DNA of 64,000 nt from Plumapathes pennacea (lineage: Eukaryota; Cnidaria; Anthozoa; Antipatharia; Myriopathidae), in the NCBI GenBank assembly GCA_964036295.1, contig OZ038464.1:25462508-25526507 (forward strand). The letters are read 5' to 3'. Positions within the stretch are counted from its first letter, which is position 1. The number at the start of each line of letters is the position of its first letter. The notes beneath the pieces were generated by a model. It saw only the letters and a program-made list of their open reading frames with translations. It was not told the DNA's origin and made no database searches. Position numbers and translations under genes: made by a program. Shown piece by piece: positions 34,401-55,500 of this stretch.

Positions 34401-36990
34401 TCTCATCTGTGCTTCCTCCGTCTCTTCCCTTTTTCTTCTCTTCCTCCACATAGCATTTTCTTTCACCTCCTGCTCTTCCTTTTTTCCCCCTCGGCCTGTT
34501 CCTCTTACATTACGTCGACGTCGTCCCAACATCCCTCTGTTTCTCCTCTTCGGTTTTCCTTTCATACTTTCCTCTTGACGTTTCCTGCTGCTCTTCGACA
34601 GGTTGTGGGTGAAATGTCAGAGGGCGATGCATTCGGTGAGCTCGCTCTCCTTCACAACATCCGACGCACGGCCACCATCGTATGCAAGGAAAGGTCAGAA
34701 TTTCTGCGCGTGGACAAGCAAGACTTTGATGAGGTAGGGGCGTACAGACTGTAGACAAACAATGTAGCAGGAATGTGATTACCATCAAAGTTCGCGTCCC
34801 AAGAAGTGTGTTTACAAATTCGCAAATACAACGAAGCTCACTGTCGAGTTTGTCTCCAGCAGTAACGACTGCATGAAAATGGCGGGCAAACGCTAATTTG
34901 TCGTGATGCCCTCAGCCATCTCAGGCCCGGTTGCGAGTTTGTGTGCAGTTGCATAGGGTGTTAATGCAGAAATAAAAAACCTACAACAATTTAAATGGAC
35001 CCGGGTGAGTAAAACGCATGTTTATCTGAGTGAATTCTGCGAATTGTCAGCAATCCTACCCGGAAAGCTGGGTTGGAAACTATGATCGTGTAAACACTTG
35101 CACAAACGTTTGGCTGGACAAGGTTCAACCGTTAGTGGGGCCTGACCCGGGCTCGCATTGACAGGCCGCCTAGGTCTGCGTTCCCCAGTTAGAAGGGTTT
35201 CGCCAACTATATACAAGTACCTCTGCTACTTCTTACTGCAGGTGCTGAAAAACAGCCACCAAATAGAGTGGGAGAGAAAACTAGCAGTGCTGACGTCACA
35301 GCCGGTACTCTGCGGCTGGAACCTAACGGACATTCGACAAATTGTCTCCCATACAAGGCTCAGAGAATATGCTCCCAACACGGTAAAGTTACCCAGAGTT
35401 TACCGAGAACAAATTGTCTCCCATACAACAGAGAATATGCCCACAACACGGTAATTAAAAGTGATCCAACGTTTACCGAGCACTGCTCGAGTGACATACA
35501 GTAGCGGACGCATACATAGGCCTTTCTTCAGAAAATGTGCTTACTTTAAAACGCATTCATCTGAGTACCATCTGTCGGATCGAGGTTGCGACTCAAAAAG
35601 TAAAATACAATTGCTGACAAGCTTTTTAAATCTACTTGCCTAATATACGATAACGCAGCTTGCAAATCATTATCACACCGCCCTCTTGAAGAGCATAAGG
35701 TACCTGTATTATCATAGTAATCTGACAAGATAATTCGGTTCAATCTCTCTACGACAGTGGTTAACCCTTCGTTCGTCTGCCTAATTTGATTACCAGGTCA
35801 TACTTGGAGATATTTCAGGTCCTGCTGAAAACATATATTTCATTCAGTCCGGAAAATGTCAAGTTGTGCGAGAAATGACACTCTACAGGAAAACCCTGCC
35901 ATCCGGAAAATCCCGACTCACACTTCCACCAATCCACGAATCTCATGTTCAAGGCAAAAAGGCAGAGAAGAAATTCTTGGCAATTCACGTCTTAAAAAAG
36001 GGAGATTATTTCGGTGTTGGCGAAGACCTGACGAAAACGTACATAATTTCGGTTGGACGGGTAAGTACGATGCAGTTTCCTCGAACAGGCTTATCTTCAG
36101 TTCCAGGAAACACATACGTGAACCAGACTAGAACATGAAGGCTTCAAAATTGACTACAGAGAGTGCCAAGTATCTGTCCGAGTCCCTGTCTGAGCATTAT
36201 ACCATAAGTATTAAATGGAGATTGGAAAAAGGATGAAATTCCAGGCTCTAATAGAAACGAGTGTGCGTAACAGGTGAAAACATGGATTGTATCACTAAAA
36301 GTCGATTTGAATGTCCTAAACCTAGCGGACGCCACGCACAATGTCGGGTGAACTTCTTAACATTTTGCGCACTGGCACAAAGCTGAAGATGTACATGCAC
36401 TGGAATGGTATTAAAGACATACATTGTAGGGACGTCTTCGTAGGACTAGTGGCGTCATAGTGGAACAGACATACGTACGTCTTTATAGAACTGGTATTAC
36501 AGAAATACGGAAGTCTGTACAGAACTAGTACTACCGAATAGAAAGGCACATCGACGTCTCGTTTGCGTTTTCTTTGACTAGACAAACATACAGTGTGAAC
36601 GGTCTCTTTGTAGGATTGGTTTTGAATAGAAATGCACACGAACGTCTGTATTGGATAGTTAGATGGACAGACATAGACATCGCTCAAAGCCAAACTTATC
36701 TACTCCCCTTCACCATGTAGGTCCACTGTGTTCTTATCAGTCACATAGTGTTTCGCAAAAGAGAACGCGGCAGAACTCTCGAGGAACTTAAACAGAAGCT
36801 GTGCGAATCCTTCCCGACCACTAAACAAGCTTTCAGGCATTACGTACAGGGCATGCAATGGAAACTGTACAAAAAAAGCCTGGTGGACGATGTCATCCAG
36901 CGGCGCAAGCGACCACATCATACCACTTTTGATGACGTGCCAGTTGTTGTCAGGACAGAGAATGCTTATTATTTAGATCCACTGGGTTAA
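31410..36990 (+). CDS. CNBD2: Cyclic nucleotide-binding domain-containing protein 2 homologue
   Basis: Nine exons: 31410-31447, 32220-32520, 32828-32918, 33334-33555, 34164-34258, 34602-34733, 35242-35382, 35797-36060, 36721-36990. All phases agree and give 517 residues (human CNBD2 is about 576). Residues 1-143 are basic, low-complexity and probably disordered. The first cyclic nucleotide-binding domain spans about 170-295, with GTSFYFIVSGSVVVE as the beta-roll. Its phosphate-binding cassette starts at F260 (FGELALLHNIRRTATI), retaining the Glu and an Arg. A second domain (about 310-440) has YFIQSGKCQVV but a degenerate cassette (GDYFGVGEDL, no Arg), so it probably does not bind nucleotide. 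The mouse orthologue binds cAMP and is needed for sperm function. Intron 2 begins with GC rather than GT. AATAAA at 37274 may be its poly(A) signal. Confidence 0.92.
33080..33223. mobile_element. GC-rich foldback element in CNBD2 intron 3
   Basis: CTGGAGCGAG at the left pairs with CTCGCTCCAG at the right. Inside, GGGAAAGGGAGGGAAG pairs with CTTCCTTCCCTTTCCC. Confidence 0.6.
33683..34075. repeat. CAT/CAC trinucleotide-rich microsatellite
   Basis: Long runs of ATC/ACC triplets lie in CNBD2 intron 4. Apparent His/Ser/Asp-rich frames on both strands are artefacts of the repeat. Confidence 0.9.
34244..34370 (+). repeat. 31-base tandem repeat spanning the exon 5 splice donor of CNBD2
   Basis: The unit is CATACATCAGTGAGTAAACA plus CATGCGACCAA. 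It is present about four times; three copies keep TCAGTGAGTAAA, a good donor, while the fourth has decayed to TCGGTGCATAAA. The first donor, after 34258, keeps the frame. Confidence 0.85.
35339..35485 (+). repeat. Partial duplication of CNBD2 exon 7 end with its splice donor
   Basis: AAATTGTCTCCCATACAA through AACACGGTAA at 35339-35386 recurs at 35411-35454, and GTTTACCGAG follows both copies. The second copy has an alternative donor after 35450. The first donor (after 35382) fits exon 8. Confidence 0.85.
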
Positions 36991-38614
36991 CAAAAGTCTA
37001 GATACTGATGACAATATATGGCATACAACGTTTGTATTCAGATAGTTGGAAATTTCTAGGAGTCGGTTCTGTTTGGCTACTCACTACAGGGTTTTTCCAT
37101 GCGCATTGGACAACTTTACAATATCTATTTTCAGTAGCAAGAGTTTGTAAAGGGTACCACAGGTAAAGCAGTTTTTTTGTGTGCAAAGCAAAACCGTGAC
37201 AGTTTAACATGCTGATTAAATAATTTTGTAATGTAAAGTAAATCCAAGCTTGGTCAGTCAGGGTAATCTACAGAATAAACTGGTCTTTTTTATCTTTCCC
37301 ACAACCAGATTGGTTAATAATTGGGTACTGTTGTCATGACTTTGAAAAGATATCTGCAATGTGATTGGTGGTACCCATTCATCACCTAGTTGACCATGGC
37401 CAACTAGGCTGATCTTACACTATTAACCATGGTTGGCCAGCTGGCCATAAATGTCAGCAATATTCCAGCCATGGTCAGCTAGTTCATAATTTTATTTGCA
37501 CTTGAGTGTAATTATTTAATAAATGTCAAATGTTCATTACATTGGATGCATCTCAGTGTTTTTGAAGTCATGTGATTCAATATGACTTACAATAAACAAA
37601 TACATGCTCATATGAGATGCTTGTAACTGATGATGATTTAGACAACACTGATCAAGTGTGAGGTTTGAAAATATTGTAACTATACATGACAGCATGCTAC
37701 ACAATAAATGACGGTATAAAAACATACTCTTTCAGATGAAGAAAACTCTGGCAATGCTCTGGCCAGTTACCTAGCTTTCCTGCTGCAGTTGTATCATTTT
37801 GTCTTCTTGTAAAGATCCAATACTGTTCAAGTTTTTCTTTCCCTCTTGATGTGCCACCTGAGCTTACTCCATGTCATCCTTTACATCTTCCTAATAAATG
37901 GCAGTAATAGACAGTTCAGTAAATTGAGGTTCAGCAGTTAAATTTCTAAGATCACTGGATGTTTATCCAATACTACCAGGTTATTGAAATTTAAAGAAAA
38001 ATGTAAATTTATGGAGCTCATAGAATGTACAGTATACTTCCAACGAAGATGCAGTAGTTCACACTGATGCTATTAATCAGATTACTTGTGCTACTGGGTT
38101 ATACACAAGCTGACGTATGCCACATTATATACAATATAAGATAATGTAAAATTATTACTAACTGTACATACAACTGTAAGCCCAGAAATACTTTCATGGC
38201 TATCTTTATTTACAACTTACAGTAGGTTTTACTGATTAAGTTGTTTCATACCTGTAAATATCACATTTTGGACTATAGTAAACATAGAGCTGTTTTCACA
38301 TGACTGTTTTGTGTCTACTACACTCTCCAAATGCTCCTAACAAGTTTAGCAACATTCTTGGTCATTCAAGAGCCAAAAAAAAAAAAAAAAAAAAAAAAAA
38401 CCACCTGGTTGCAATATTCTCACGCAAGAAAGCAAGTTGTGATGGTTTGTTCTCGCACTGCTGATATTGGTTAACAATTTACTACTTGGTTTTGGTTTGC
38501 TCTTACTTCTAATAATACTTGGCCGGACATGTTTTTACTTGCCTCATTGCTAATGGCTCTGTGATCTCATGCATACCTCTCATGCCTGCAGGTACTGCCT
38601 GCATATAGTTGGCC
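36991..38614. other. Intergenic between CNBD2 and the LYR gene
   Basis: AATAAA at 37274-37279 may end CNBD2. A decayed family 1 element begins at 38286, with poly-A at about 38376-38400. Several short CCATGG/TGGCCA palindromes cluster near 37395-37475. No exon seen. Confidence 0.5.
38286..38570. mobile_element. Family 1 foldback element (decayed copy)
   Basis: The left end AGAGCTGTTTTCACATGACTG and internal TAACAAGTTTAGCAACATTC match the copy at 53769-54101. The right inverted end is not recognisable and a poly-A tract interrupts it. Confidence 0.65.
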
Positions 38615-39164
38615 TTATTTCAGTCCTCCAAGCTTGATCTTCAGAAAGTACATGCCCTTCTGGTGTGAAAAAATAGTAGTAGAATTAAATTTACTTGCTA
38701 TTGGTAGAGGGGAGGGATGGGTGGTACAAAAAAACAAGAGGGGGAGGGATGCTGAATATAAAGTGTGGTCCATATTGATCACATGTTGGCCATATCAATC
38801 ATCAATACCAAAAGACTATAAAATCTATCTATAGCACTGGTTGCATGGTTTTCCAAGTTCTGCACTCAAATTAGGGTACACGAACATGCCTAATTCAGAT
38901 AACCCAATGAAAAACTATACAATTGGCGTTCAAAGCTAGTTCAGAATATCTCCCACAACACATTGAAACTCCCACAACTTCTTCTACCTCGTATTGCTCT
39001 TGTATCTTTGTCATTTCCACCTCGTCCTTCTGCCTCTCAAATTCTTGGCGTATCATTCTCCGATAGTAATCTTTATCTGTTAACATGAGGTTTCTCCCTT
39101 CTCTTAGAAGATTCCGATACAATACCATGACCATTTTGGTCCATTCTACCGAAGGAATCCTCAT
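38615..39164 (-). CDS. MIEF1-MP-like: LYR-motif mitochondrial microprotein, MIEF1 upstream-ORF (AltMiD51) homologue
   Basis: Exon 1 is 38988-39164 (59 codons) and exon 2 is 38615-38659, joined in phase 0 over a 328-base intron. The product has 73 residues; human MIEF1 microprotein has 70. LYRNLLREGRNL carries the LYR tripeptide and is followed by TDKDYYRRMIRQEF, matching the TDRDFY...IRREF stretch of the human microprotein. Exon 2 (KGMYFLKIKLGGLK) matches its conserved KG..FL..KLG tail, which strongly supports the splice. The human protein is a mitochondrial-matrix LYR factor found with mtACP and MALSU1 on assembling mitoribosomes. Here it stands alone: no MIEF1 (MiD51) reading frame follows. 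A longer reading without splicing would replace the tail with unrelated sequence. It is head to head with the CCDC177-like gene. Confidence 0.88.
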
Positions 39165-39408
39165 TTTAACACCCTGCTCCGCGCGCGACTTCACAAGACA
39201 AGCGCACCATATTTATGCTTAGATACCAAGCCTTCTTGTCAGGCGACACCGGAAGTTTGGAGACTGGGCTAAAAATAAGAGTTTACTTCATTTGAAATTC
39301 TAACGCGCGGCGAGGAAACGAGTGAACGGGTCCACCTCTGTTTTCTTCTTGATCTAGCCGCAACCTCTTCGACTTATCGAATGTAATCTGTTAATTCGGC
39401 TTTCGGGG
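39165..39408. promoter_or_regulatory. Putative bidirectional promoter
   Basis: Only 244 bases separate the start codons of the divergent LYR microprotein gene and the CCDC177-like gene. So both 5' UTRs and promoters must share this stretch unless further upstream exons exist. I see no clear TATA box. Confidence 0.6.
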
Positions 39409-48853
<9,445 letters not shown>

Positions 48854-49507
48854 ACATGAAGCCGGCTTTTTTCGTGCCACTCATTTATCCATCGTAGTGC
48901 AGTAGTTTAGAATTTTACGAAAAGCAGTGATCTCTTGTTGACGCCTAATCGTCCACTCAAGATATATACTATGAAGATTAGTAATGTCTGCAACAGATTC
49001 CGAACGATTGGTTTTCAGCGGCGACCGCAATTGCCAGACGTAACACTTGATCCGTGACGTCACAACATTTTTAGAAGAATACTCTTATACCATGTTATAT
49101 AGTAACTTGAATAGGGGGAGCCATTTTTATAATTCATGTACATCAACCGAATGGCAGCATGAACGATATGTATTTGTAATCACAATATTTTACGTGTTCT
49201 TTCATTCGAAGAGCATTTTATTTTACAGATTGATAGGAAGAGAATTCAATTCCTTTTACATCACCTGTCTTAAAGTTGCAACCCTATTCTTCGACGCGTT
49301 CATGTCGCATAGTGCGATCATCTACACATCACGTACATGTACTCGTGCTCCATATTAAACATCATCCGCAAAAAAAACGCAGTGTTCGCAAGTTACTTCT
49401 AAACCGGATAGACGCGGCCGGGAGGACTAAATTGGGGTCTGGTAAGGACAAAGAACTCGCTGTGCATACACATCGCAGGCTCACATTTTACATCGAGAAG
49501 GCTCAAT
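48854..49507. other. Intergenic between the CCDC177-like gene and CDK5RAP3
   Basis: No exon seen. A possible 5' UTR exon of CDK5RAP3 ends at the donor after 49513. Confidence 0.4.
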
Positions 49508-52500
49508 ATGCAGGTAAGCTATGAGTGGAAAATGACTGTTTTGAGGGCGATTTTTCCGCTAATGATGTCTTGGTACCCTGCAGAAACAAGGGGATGTGTC
49601 TAGGGAGGTAGAACTCTTGCCGATCGACATCTATTACAACAAATTGTTGGGTAAGTGTTGATCCCAAAACAGCTGTGCTTTTGTGATACGTGTACATGCG
49701 ATTTCACTGAAGTCAGTTCGATGTTCGGCGTATCTACAGCGCTACTGCTTTCCTGGTATAACTCACGTATTTCTAGGAGTGCAAGGAAACCGTATTGACC
49801 CAAATCGTGTCCGATAGATGTAGATAATGCGATGATTGTGCGACAACTTCTGATAGTCTAGAAATTTTATATGGCATAAATGTTGTCATTAATCCTTTAG
49901 GAAATAAATAGGCCTGCCAAGCTACATAATATGTGACTGTATGTTGACCTCCTGCCCCCACACCCTCACAAGTACACGCACTGTCCACACAGATGCATGT
50001 GAGGGAGATATAATTTTATATAATTATCTAAACCAGAGATGTGTGGTACAGCAAGGAGAAGTGTTGATTGATATACTGTTGAAGCTCCTGTAAGCAGACA
50101 CCCTTGGGAAACAGAAAAATGTCCGTGACTCAAACTGTCCTCTTACGAGGATGTGTAAATACAGAGTTTAACTGAGCTAGAGTTTAAAAGGTGTTTTGCA
50201 TAGGCCTCTGTAAGTAGAGAGAGCTCCCTCTGTTCCCATTCTCATCCTGCTGTTTAGATACCATGGGTCTCATGAAAAAAATATTGGTACAGTCCCCTCT
50301 CCCTCCCCTCTGGCCCTGATCCCTCTCTTTGGGCTCAGGCTCAGGTATAAAGATTATTGGTGACTGTGGCCTTAAGACTGAAAGTATTGCATTTATATGT
50401 ATTCCATAAGATTGGCTGCTGGACAGAAGACACTGTGATGTAAAATGGCAAGCAACTGCCCTGGTTATACGTGAGAAAATTAATGCTGCAATTCAGGACA
50501 TGCCAGAAGTGGAGGAAATCACACAGTTGCTATCTGGAACATGTGAGAATCAGTACCAATATTTTTTATTGTAATCATGCCAATAATCTTACATTTTGGA
50601 AACCTCTTGTCTGGCAAGGTTGGGTCCCAGTACTCTCTTTGATTCTTTGCATGCATCCATTATGATTACTTATTGTATTATTTACTCTAATTCTATTATA
50701 TTTTTTTCAGTCATAAACTATTTCCACTGTCTCAGGATTGTAGAGCTCCTGAAAGTCTCTGAATCAGCAACAAAGAATATATTTGGAAGATATTCCTCTC
50801 AGAGAATGAAGGTAAATAGTGTATACATACATGTCTATGAAGTGTTTACTACCAGAAATAGTAAGTTTGGTCCTCCCATCTCCCATAACATTACAACAAC
50901 AACAAGTAAACAACAAAAAACAACAACACATGCACAGGAACAGGCATATTAGTGAAAACAGTAAAACACAAGTAAAATATCTGAGTGTCTTACTTGCATG
51001 ACCACTACTACAGTGACACAGAGCTATAAAATCAGACCAAATGGAGAAGGAGCGCAGTCTTGTGTCACTTATTAGTGCAGGTTAATTATTATTTACATTT
51101 TGTTTTGATTCAAGATTTACAATTCCAACTGTATACCAATTTTGTTTACCTTGCCTCATTTTCAGGACTGGCAAGAAATAGTGAATCTGTATGAGAAGGA
51201 CAATGTGTACCTTGGTAAAAATAAAGCTTTTTGTTTTTCAACAATGGTATTATTTATGACATGTTCAAAGCAAACTCTGTATACAGTATTCAAGCCAAAC
51301 TTTTCTGTACTATAATATACCTATGCATGCTGCTCATATGCTGAAATTAAAGGAGATTGTTGTTCATGATTATACAATGCTGGACATCAAGTCAAAGCTG
51401 AGAGTGAGAGGTGACAATATATTATGTAATCTATGCCCTACATTACCTTTAGATATCTCTATTTTACTCTCTGTTGCTTTGTTTGTCAGCTGAGGCAGCC
51501 CATCTACTCCTGAGGAATGTCAACTATGAAATCCCAGCACTAAAGAGACAGATTGGGAGATGTCAGCAAGCTCAGCGGGTAATTAAAGATTTTACTGCAT
51601 GTGAGCTGTGTACTGTTTAAAAAGTGGCAAGTACTTTCTCTGGTATTGTATTGCACTGCATACATACCAAGTGATGTTTTTAATGGTATGTAGTAGATGT
51701 ATGCTTCTATGCAATTTGTCTCAAGGTGCTGGTCATTAGGTACACAACACATTAGCCACATGCTTCCAAAAGTGTCCAGTAGAACCCCACTATCTTGAAG
51801 TCTCAAGGAAAACAGGAAATAGTTAACAATTACTCGCCGAAGTGGAGGTGAATAGCAGTGGATATTATCCACCGCTATTCACTGACACTGAGGCGAATAA
51901 TTGTTTTAGTATAGACCACACAAGTTTAATAGCCAACTCCCAAATAGCTATTTTATTTCCAACGAAAGTGGGCAAAAATTTTGTTTTACTGGAAGCCGCC
52001 GGGAGGTGAATAGTACTTGATATTCTGAGATTGAGGAGCCAATCAGAGCACACGAAAAGCACTATTCACTTGTGTGGTATATACTAATTCGATATAGCGG
52101 GGTTCTACCAAGAGAAATTCCACCAACTCCATTTCCAAGGGAAATCGGCTTCTGTTCGAGATAGCTTGAGTTAAAGATGGCAGGGTTCTACTGTGTTTAT
52201 ATATACAGTGGTGATTGAGAATTGGTAATTTAGATACAATTTCATAGAAAGAGGGAACGGAAGTTGTTCATTCTTGGAATGGAGTGACTGACGATAGTCA
52301 TGTCAACAATTTTTTTATATCAGGAATGCACCAGGAAGGAGAGTGAATACTCTTCCAATGCTGCATCCTTCAGGGAGAAGTATCAAATGGTGTGTAAACA
52401 GATGGGAATTAAGGTAATGATGCCTGAATGTAGGATTTCACTATTTATTTATATATTTATTTATTTATTTATTTATTTATGTATGTATTTTTTTTATTAT

Positions 52501-55500
52501 TAGAATTTTTTTTTTTTTTTTTTTTTTTTTTTGGCATATGACCGCTGCAAACAAGTAGATGGCAAAACAGTTAAATAAAATGACCCAGTCTGGTGATTAT
52601 CAAGCACGTTTTACTTGACTCAAGTCGTTGAGAACTGCGGTAAAGATTCCAGAATTAATCAAATTAATTAAAATTTCTATGAATTAAAGTACAAATGTAC
52701 GAAAATGCATAGTTGTTTCTGTCCATTATTTGTACTTGATATTGATGTAGAAACTACACAAGGTTTAGTAATTGGCGGTGAGAGGCAACGTTTAAGCTGT
52801 GGCAACCGGCTTTGAAACCCACGCAATGTACAAAGTATAAACCAAATCTTGTGTTGGTTCATACAAATTACAAATATTTTATCACACGATTGCACAGTTT
52901 TTTCATAGAAAGTTATTGTTTGTTTTTTATATTTAGGGAGAGAACGTGAAATCCGAGTTGATGAATCTTCTTAATGACCTGCCAGAAATTTACGAGAGTA
53001 TCTCCAAGGCGACCAAAACGTTAACTGACGCGACTAATTACTATGAGGCATTTGTGGGTTTTGTTGTACCAAGGTAAGGACTGCCGAACAGTCAGACAAC
53101 GAAGCTAGTCAGCCGAAGTAAGTGATTGTGATGAGAACAACAACGGCGTTTACTGTATGTTGATGTTGACAGCTGTGAGTTAGTGGTGACGACAGTAGCG
53201 GCTTTGAAGACGACGTGACGATGACATTTTGATTGTAGTGATACTGATGGTGATGGTGATGATGATGATGGTGATGATGATGATGATGATGATGGTGATG
53301 GTGATGGTGATTGTGATGGTGATGGTGATGGTGATGGTGATGGCGGTGATGACGATGGTGGTAATGAAGACGGTGATGGTGATGTTGGCGATGACGGCGA
53401 TGGGGATGGTGACGGTGATGATGATGGCGATAATAATGATGACGATTTTTGATAACAACTGTGTTAGTGATTGTAGTGGTGAAGTAGAAGAAGCACGAGA
53501 TCACACTGACATTGTACTCCCAACAGCTACAATCCAGAAAAGGACAAGGACAAAGAAACTACACCTCTGCTAAAGCACATTCAGAAGCATGGCAACACTA
53601 CAGTCTACCAGTGGAAAACTGGAAAAGCTCCTTCGGTGAGTTGCTTGATGTCCGGTCAACTGATCGACTGCATAAAGTGATTTCTTAAAAATGCCTCTAT
53701 AGGCAGTATCAGTGTACTAAACACTGTATGAAACAGAAACCATAAAGCATAGTTATAGGTTATGATATAGAGCCGTTTTCGCATGACTGTCGAAAGTAAT
53801 CGCCTGATTGCTTTGGTTTTGCGTTTGCTACGCTTTCCGATTGGTCCTAACAAGTTTAGCAACATTCTTGGCCAGTCAAGAGCAAAACCAAAACCAAAAC
53901 CTGGTTACGATATTCTTCCGCAAGAAAGCAAGTCGCGATGGCGTGTTCTCGCACTGCTGATTGGTTAGTAAAACCAATCGCAATTACTTAGTTTTTGTTT
54001 TGCTCGTACATCTAATTGGTCGAACGTGTTTTTACTCGCCTCATTAATTGGCTGTGTGTTGGCTTGGTTTTGGTTTTCGACAGTCATCCAAAAAGCGCTC
54101 TATCGATCTGACTTAAAACCGGCTAGTTATCACAGGGATTAAACACCCAATTGTGTGGTACAGATAAATTGTCAACTCGCTATCGTTGATTTTACAGGCA
54201 GTACTTTCACCAGTAGCGCCTCAAGCATCCAATCAAGAGACAAGTAACGAGGGAAGTGCAAAGGTGAGTCGGACACGCGCAAAAACACGCACACGAACCC
54301 ACTCACGCATGCTTCTATAAAGGTGCATGCAGTCAGACATGCGTACAAAGTCAGTTGGACACAAGAAAAACGTACGATTTATACATCTTTTGAACGAAAC
54401 TTTGATAAAAGAAAAATGTATTGACTATCGTGTTGTATTTTACGAACAGATTAATTGGGGCGACCAAGTTGTACCAGATAATGGAGAGAACGCGAACAAT
54501 GAGATTGACTTTGGAGATGGGGGTGCGGACACTATAGACTTTGGAGAAAGTGCTACAGACACTATCGACTTTGGAGACACGATAGATTTTGGTGCGGACA
54601 CCATAGATTTTGGAGACAGTGGCGACACTTCTGGTATTTCTGTAGAGGAGGATGGAACTGGAGGAATCACACTGGAAAGTTCAGGGGAAGGTAGGAGTAA
54701 GACAGGAAGTGTAAATGATTCAGTAGTTTGCCCTGTGTGCTTTCTAGGTAACACATCAACTTATTTGTTTGCGTTCCTCCTGAGGGCGTTGCCTCTCTAA
54801 AGTCGGTTTTTAATCCTTTAACCCTTTGAGTTCCGATGTCACAGGTCAATTTAGTGTTTTTGAAAATGTTTTCAAAATGTGTCATGGTAGTGTACTCATT
54901 AGCAGCTTTCATTTGAACGGTCACACTTTACCCATGTGTTGTTTTGTGGCATCTTTCAGTACATTCTCAGGACCTTCTTCAAGCTTACTTCAGCATGAGT
55001 GACTTTTTGTTTAACGCCAATGGCAATGGAGTATACTCCCCGTGAGAATTGTTCCTGTTTGTCTCCTACTCAACTGTTTTGCTTTTCAGGTGAAGAGGTC
55101 GCAAGTGGCACGGATGCACTCAAGCTACTGGATAACACGTCAACCAGGAACTTGTTCATTGACGAACTACTGGAGGTATGTGTTCGACGTTCCTCGATGC
55201 TCTGGTTGTGAGACATCTATACGGGATTTACAGTGTAAACACCTAAATTATTATTGTCTGTTGGTAGTATGCCCAGCGAACACTGCAGATTATCAATTAT
55301 TTTCATTATTTTTAGTGGCCGCTCATATTCACCTGTGGGTCGTTTTATTATTTTCTGTTGTTGGTTTTTTTCCCCTTGTGTCAGCTTGAGGGATTTTTGG
55401 GTCAGAGAGTCTTGGAAATGAAGAAAGAATCGGACGTCTTATCTGCTCATCAGGTAATTTACTACTAACTCTTCGCATTTCGTGGCATGATCTAGGCCTG

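Noticed and set aside
53109-53573. Long His-rich or Met-rich open frames on both strands
   Set aside because: They are translations of a GAT/GGT microsatellite inside a CDK5RAP3 intron.
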